Positions 59,401 to 64,000 of a stretch of 64,000 bases of DNA are shown piece after piece. The notes under the pieces were generated by a model that made no database searches, was not told where the DNA came from, and saw only the letters and a program-made list of their open reading frames with translations. Position 1 is the first letter of the stretch. Every line of letters starts with the position of its first letter. The translations under genes and the position numbers were made by a program. Source of the DNA: Daucus carota subsp. sativus (taxonomy: Eukaryota; Streptophyta; Magnoliopsida; Apiales; Apiaceae); NCBI RefSeq assembly GCF_001625215.2, contig NC_030386.2, forward strand, positions 23,220,545 through 23,284,544. The letters run 5' to 3'.

Positions 59401-62400
59401 AACAGAACTATAAGATTCAAATTCTAAAGAACAAAACTTGCTGATTTTAGTCTGCAAGACTTTAGACTGGCAGATACCTTCCTCTTGGTAACAAAAAGTT
59501 AAAGGTTCATCTCTCTATAGAGGCACGTCACATGTGTGTGTTTGAGTTTTTAAATTTCTGTAACATAATAAGTAATAACAGCTTTGAGACTTCAAGAAAA
59601 CACAAAAAGCAAAGAAGTGAATATTTGCTTCATAGTTTGACCATCCGAATGAAGCAAAATAAGTAATAATGTGCACGCCTCAACTGACATGAAACTTGTG
59701 CAATTAAGGAGGCATACAAGAATGGAACTACACATGGTACTGTGTTACCTTTGTATGGCCAATTCCATCAGGTCTGACTTCTATAATATTACCATTCGCA
59801 TCAATTCTTTTCTTCTGTATATCGTGTCTCTGCAGATTTTATAAAAAAGAATTGCTCACTGAAATATATAACCAGGCAGCAAAAGGGAACCAAGGGAAAG
59901 ACACTTAAAATTGGTAAAGTGACACAGGAATACAGTGGCATAAAGCCAAATCTTGCAGGACATACTATGTCAAGATGTTGTTCTCCGCTGATATCCATTG
60001 CATCTATACTGAGCAACGAACATGGAATGGCAGGGAAAGTGACATCGAACTGCATTATTAGGAGAGGAGAGAAATTAGCAAATATATACCCAACTCAGCT
60101 CAAATGTTTCCTTTTTAAAGTTCTAACCCAAACTAGTTGAAGAAAGTTAAATTTGCATCTAGACGTAAACATATAGATATTTTTACAATCTGAAGGAGCT
60201 GACTGTAAGACAAAATCAATTGATATCTGATGCCTATCTTCACGCATAAAAACACTGTTATCAGTAAAATTACTCTTGTGGAGTAAAGATCGAGTACCAA
60301 AACGGTCCCACTATCCTGCTTGAAATATGTTTTTTTACTTTTAATTGTATATTAAAAATATTAGGATTGCAAAGCAAGAATGTACTTGTAAAATTCTTTG
60401 AACTTAAAACCTTACTCAACACCATTAAACAACTACATCTGCAGAACAATAGTATCATAAAAAATGTTGCTAGTTAAAATCACAGGACTACGGTCATTCC
60501 ATAATCCGGAATCTCTATGGAGTATAAACAAACAATAATATATACATCAATATGGAGCTGTTCCCCCCTTGAAGTATCTACGACAAGCTTTGTCTCAGTT
60601 ACTGTGTGCAAATATAATCCTGCAACAAGTTAAAGCAGAAGTATAAGTACCACACGAAAGACTGAATGTCAGCATCTTATGTGAAGTTGTTTAGAAGAGC
60701 ACAGCAAAATTTGTGACATATAAGACACAAATTACTTTCTGTGAGATGTACAAGTAATGGCCAAGTACAGACAAAGAGCATTCTTTTGTGAAAAAAATGG
60801 TTGCCAAAGTTTGACACCACCACCATTAACTACAATCTTCGTGACATTTTAGGTCCAAACTCTGCCAGGAAGAAAAACTGAAACAGAACACTTTTTGTCA
60901 TTTCCTTGGTGTAATGCTACTCAATGAACTTTGGACAGGGACATTATTAGTATCAAAAGTCATCAAGTGAACCAATTGGGCAAGGGGGGCAACTTAAGCT
61001 TATGAAAAAATATTTTTCTTACAGGTCCTTTTCTTGTTCTACATATTGTATCCTTTTGAAAGTTGGATAAATAAATACAACTACCCTTGATGGTACTTTA
61101 CTTGCATATAAATCCCAAGTAGAAGTAAGAATGTACCTAGGTACATGGATAGGTATATATTTGAACTAAGAAATGGACTTATAATAAATGCCAACCAACA
61201 CTGAGTACAAATGTCAAGCTAGGAGATTCTGCAACCTTTCATCTATATTGATATCTTTATCTTCAGGACATTTATAAAAAGAGAATTCCGTGACACTTTA
61301 TAAAGTGGGAACACTCTAGAATTGACTGAGCTGAACTTCAAGTAAGCTTAATGATACTCATCTTTTAAGTTAAGTCTTCAGTTTAGGTTTTTATGACGAA
61401 GATTATATTATCTCAAAAGAAATGATTGCTAAACTGCAAGTCACATACAGGTTACAGATCCCTGTACCCTACCCTTTTCATATATATAATAAGATGGTAT
61501 GCCTACTACAGATTGGTAAGACGAAATATATATTGGCAAGGATAAAGGCAAAACAGGGGTCGACAAGCTTCCTTATATAATGTTATTTGAATAGATGACA
61601 TTTATACAATCGGTTTTTCTATGATGTGCCCATGGGCACACACTAAGCACCAAAATTTATGAATTTAGATGGTTTCTATTGGCTTAGCTTCTTTAATAAC
61701 GGTGGACCCCCCTGCAGTTGCAACAACCACACCAATCAAAACTCACCAATTTTATAAATGTTAGTGCTTAGCATGTGCCCATGGGCACATACAATTCCTT
61801 AACAAACTGGGCAAGTTAATAATTAATTAAGAACTCTCCTCACTTTGTCCATAGGAATATAGAAGTCTGACAAGTTGCGAACCAGGAGTGGTCCAGAGGT
61901 GACAAAGCTCTCTTACTGCTACATGATGTGTATAGTATAATAAACACCACCTCCCTACATCTCCCCCCCCCCCCCCCCCCCCCCCCCCCCTCGTGCAGTT
62001 AAATCAATGCACTGAGAAAAACCTCCTCCAGGTTTAGCTAAATCTTATGCATGAAAATACGTACCAAAAAAGGTAATCAGTTGCTCATAATTTTATGTAA
62101 ACAACTTTTTTCTCTATATATAATATATGATCCTCTGTTGAGAGGTTGATAGCCTACATAGGTTAAGCCCCATACAGAAACATTACTCCCAAAAAGTACT
62201 GTCCCTGAACTGATTGACATCATCAACAACAATGTTTCCCCAAATCAGCACAGTTTGGTAAAATCCCATATATTTCACACCAGTGTTATTAATGCGATTT
62301 TGAAAACAACAAAAAGCGCTCAAGAAGTGCGCTTAAGCACCAAAAAGCACTAAAAGCAGTAAAAAACTAAAAAGCGCTCAAGATGGTCAAAGAAAATATA

Positions 62401-63952
62401 CCCTTAAAAAGGGAATAAAAGAAACCCCATCTTCAAGTCTTGCACTGTAACACCCCAGTCCCACATCGAGAAGTGTGAAGACTTAAGTTCAGTTTATAAG
62501 CATAAATACTACTCACCAACAAATCATGATCTTTTGGGGGCCTGTGGTGGGCTTGTGGATTACCCAAGTTGTTGCAGTTGGGCCAGTTTATTTGGGCTTA
62601 TTTTAGGATTCGGATTTCGGGACTTGACCCGATTTCGAAAAAGGCTCGGGATTTGACCCGGGTTGTTTCATATGGTATCAGAGCGAGGTTCTCGAAAGCT
62701 TGATTCGTCAAGTTGCCGGAGGTGGGGACACGAAGGCTGGTGGTATTATCCCGCAATGGACAGAGATCCGGAGGCGGGGACACGAAGCCAGCCGGTATTA
62801 TCCCACAATGGCTAGAGAGGTTCGATCTGGGCCTATGGGCTATCCGTTTCGGCCTGACGAGGACGTCAGGAATTTAAGTGGGGGAGTTTGTAACACCCCA
62901 GTCCCACATCGAGAAGTGTGAAGACTTAAGTTCAGTTTATAAGCATAAATACTACTCACCAACAAATCATGATCTTTTGGGGGCCTGTGGTGGGCTTGTG
63001 GATTACCCAAGTTGTTGCAGTTGGGCCAGTTTATTTGGGCTTATTTTAGGATTCGGATTTCGGGACTTGACCCGATTTCGAAAAAGGCTCGGGATTTGAC
63101 CCGGGTTGTTTCATGCACAAAGAAGAGGCGGCTGTATAACAAGTTTCAACAGCTCTTGCGAAATTGAAATAAATGACTCTGAAACTTTTTATTTATTAAA
63201 CATCGATGATTATCAAAAAAAAAAAAAACATCGATGATTGATGCTTTTTATTGATAATTTTGATATATAAGACATGTTTAGCTATATTTGAAAGTTAAGA
63301 ATCTAATAAGTAATATATTTTTATTAAAATCTATAATCTTATTTTGTTTTCGGCAAAAAAGGGCGCGATTAGCAATTAATGGCGCTTCGCGCTTTTTATA
63401 AAATTGCGCCTTAAATAACCCTGCACACACAGACACTTTAACCTCTTCAAGTTCTCCTCGCATCTTCTTAACCAATTCGCTCAATTAGAAAATCCCACCC
63501 GAGAGGGAAAAAAAGTTACATCCTGTGTTCTTAATTTCACTCACAAATTCAGTAACCTCTAGTATCAGGTCTTAGACATCCCCACTTAGCAAAAACATCA
63601 AAAAGCTTAGATTTTGATCAACAATAGACCAAAAAGATCAGACTTTTACCAACAAAAAGTCAAAAAGACTGTATTTTGATCATCAAGAAACTAAAAAGAT
63701 TGATTTTTGATCAATTAAACACACATATCAACAAGAATACAATTCAAAGAAGCACAAACAAACAGAAACAAGTGAAAATCAAAGTGGGTATATACAAAAA
63801 AAAGACTTACTGAACTCAGAGACGAAAAGCAAGAGCATGAGAATTGAAGAAATCAGGGTAATAACCCCCCCAGAAATCGACCTGTTGTAGAAATCTTCAT
63901 TAATTTTAGGGTAAGCATCCAAATTTCGAAGCCTGCTGACAAATTTATCCAT
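53446..63952 (-). CDS. ERGIC3/Erv46-type COPII vesicle cargo receptor
   Basis: Thirteen exons on the minus strand: 63952-63811, 60619-60546, 60049-59966, 59829-59749, 58735-58655, 57824-57732, 56658-56479, 56348-56281, 56184-56133, 55640-55587, 55517-55425, 55199-55133, 53537-53446; 386 aa, the usual family length. The N-terminus RLRNLDAYPKINEDFYNRS is followed by a membrane segment (about 26-45). The lumenal domain carries FDVTFPAIPCSLL, MDISGEQHLDI, TYCGSCFGAE, CCNSCEEVREAYRKRGW and NFHFAPGKSFH. A second membrane segment (LHFLTHICAIVGGIFTVAGI) precedes a short basic tail, KKKVEIGKFI. The family cycles between ER and Golgi as a receptor complex with Erv41/ERGIC2. Intron 10 uses a GC donor. 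The start is preferred over an in-frame ATG eight codons upstream because the family begins MDK-type. Confidence 0.94.
53949..53972. repeat. (CA)n microsatellite
   Basis: Short uninterrupted CA run in the last intron of the ERGIC3-like gene. Confidence 0.95.
54378..54596. repeat. Imperfect tandem repeat, about 107 bp unit
   Basis: Two successive units share TCACTCACATTT, a CTATTTCA(C/T)CTTTCATTTTC block, TACATAT and TCCATT(T/C)AA. Intronic (ERGIC3-like intron 12), non-coding. Confidence 0.65.
57917..58079. mobile_element. Short TIR element (MITE)
   Basis: The left end TTGTTGGCAACAAACTATCC (continuing GCTATATTTTA) is mirrored by the right end TAAAATAACAGCGGATAGTT (continuing TGCTGCAACAA), giving about 30-bp inverted repeats around a GC-richer core. 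163 bp. Located in ERGIC3-like intron 5. The superfamily is not assigned. Confidence 0.75.
61624..61790. mobile_element. MITE with 43-bp TIRs and palindromic tips
   Basis: The left arm (61624-61666) and right arm (61748-61790) are inverted copies with most bases matching. Each starts with the self-complementary ATGTGCCCATGGGCACA, followed by CTAAGCAC and AATTTAT-type sequence. 167 bp in total. Confidence 0.8.
61963..61990. repeat. C28 homopolymer
   Basis: Twenty-eight consecutive C in ERGIC3-like intron 1. The exact length may be uncertain in assembly. Confidence 0.9.
62446..63113 (+). mobile_element. TRIM (terminal-repeat retrotransposon in miniature)
   Basis: Two 225-bp LTRs (62446-62670 and 62889-63113) begin TGTAACACCCCAG and end GGGTTGTTTCA and look identical base for base. 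A 5-bp target duplication TGCAC flanks the element (62441-62445, 63114-63118). Just inside the left LTR is TGGTATCAGAGC, the initiator-methionine tRNA primer-binding site. A polypurine tract GTGGGGGAG precedes the right LTR. The 218-bp interior contains two copies of a roughly 55-bp unit (GGGGACACGAAG...ATTATCCC) and no coding frame. The size (668 bp) and layout are those of a TRIM. It must be mobilised by another element's proteins. The LTRs lack the 5S rRNA-like segment that defines Cassandra. Confidence 0.96.
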
Positions 63953-64000
63953 CCTCCACACAAGATCAAAACCCAAAAACTAAAATAGCATTGAATGTGT
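63953..64000 (-). other. 5' flank of the ERGIC3-like gene
   Basis: Immediate upstream sequence, with an in-frame ATG at 63976 that would add eight residues (MGFDLVWR). The promoter lies beyond the window. Confidence 0.4.

Larger units (their letters stand above)
60620..63810 (-). other. Long first intron of the ERGIC3-like gene
   Basis: A 3.2-kb intron holding a small TIR element (61624-61790), a C28 run and a TRIM retrotransposon (62446-63113). GCGCTT-type motifs at 62317-62385 and 63361-63412 flank the TRIM and may be the halves of an older element it entered. No embedded gene is seen. Confidence 0.6.

Noticed and set aside
62446-62670. Cassandra TRIM carrying 5S rRNA promoter
   Set aside because: The LTR contains no 5S rRNA A-box/C-box sequence; only the TGTAACA-type start is shared.

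Overview
This window is nuclear DNA from a flowering plant. Its genes are split by many GT-AG introns and match known plant families. The intergenic DNA is AT-rich and full of LTR retrotransposons, MITEs and a SINE tail, with one chloroplast-derived insert. The gene set points to a eudicot, and the SINE tail resembles families I associate with asterids, but the species cannot be fixed from sequence alone.

Layout: a tRNA-Gly(GCC) gene (278-348, +). A tandem pair of short DA1-like LIM/zinc-peptidase genes (1117-5120 and 6026-8960, both +), each with 11 coding exons of matching phase. A KUP7-type potassium transporter (10027-20453, -). A small secreted prolamin-like/ECA1-type cysteine-rich protein (23541-23939, +). 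A probable snoRNA transcription unit with its own promoter and two box C/D snoRNAs (24589-25206, +). A degenerate Ty1/copia element with nearly identical LTRs (26240-32887), split by a 1-kb non-autonomous hAT element. A CD2BP2/LIN1-like U5 snRNP protein gene (34793-39401, -). An AT-rich block of diverged repeats, a Helitron-like terminus and nested inverted-repeat elements (39.6-44.0 kb). A chloroplast accD fragment (about 45.43-45.79 kb). An LNK1/LNK2-type circadian coactivator gene (47166-52612, +). An ERGIC3/Erv46-type cargo receptor gene (53446-63952, -) whose first intron holds a very young TRIM element.

I rebuilt exon structures by hand, using splice sites, reading phase and recalled family conservation. 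All six multi-exon genes give uninterrupted frames: 408, 410, 843, 348, 631 and 386 residues. Transcription directions are mixed and there is no operon-like grouping. Functionally the genes are unrelated housekeeping and regulatory genes (organ-size peptidases, K+ transport, splicing, clock, early secretory pathway). The points most worth following are the duplicated DA1-like genes without ubiquitin-interacting motifs, the dicistronic snoRNA unit, the OCRE-like tail on the CD2BP2-like protein, and several clean transposon insertions with readable target-site duplications.
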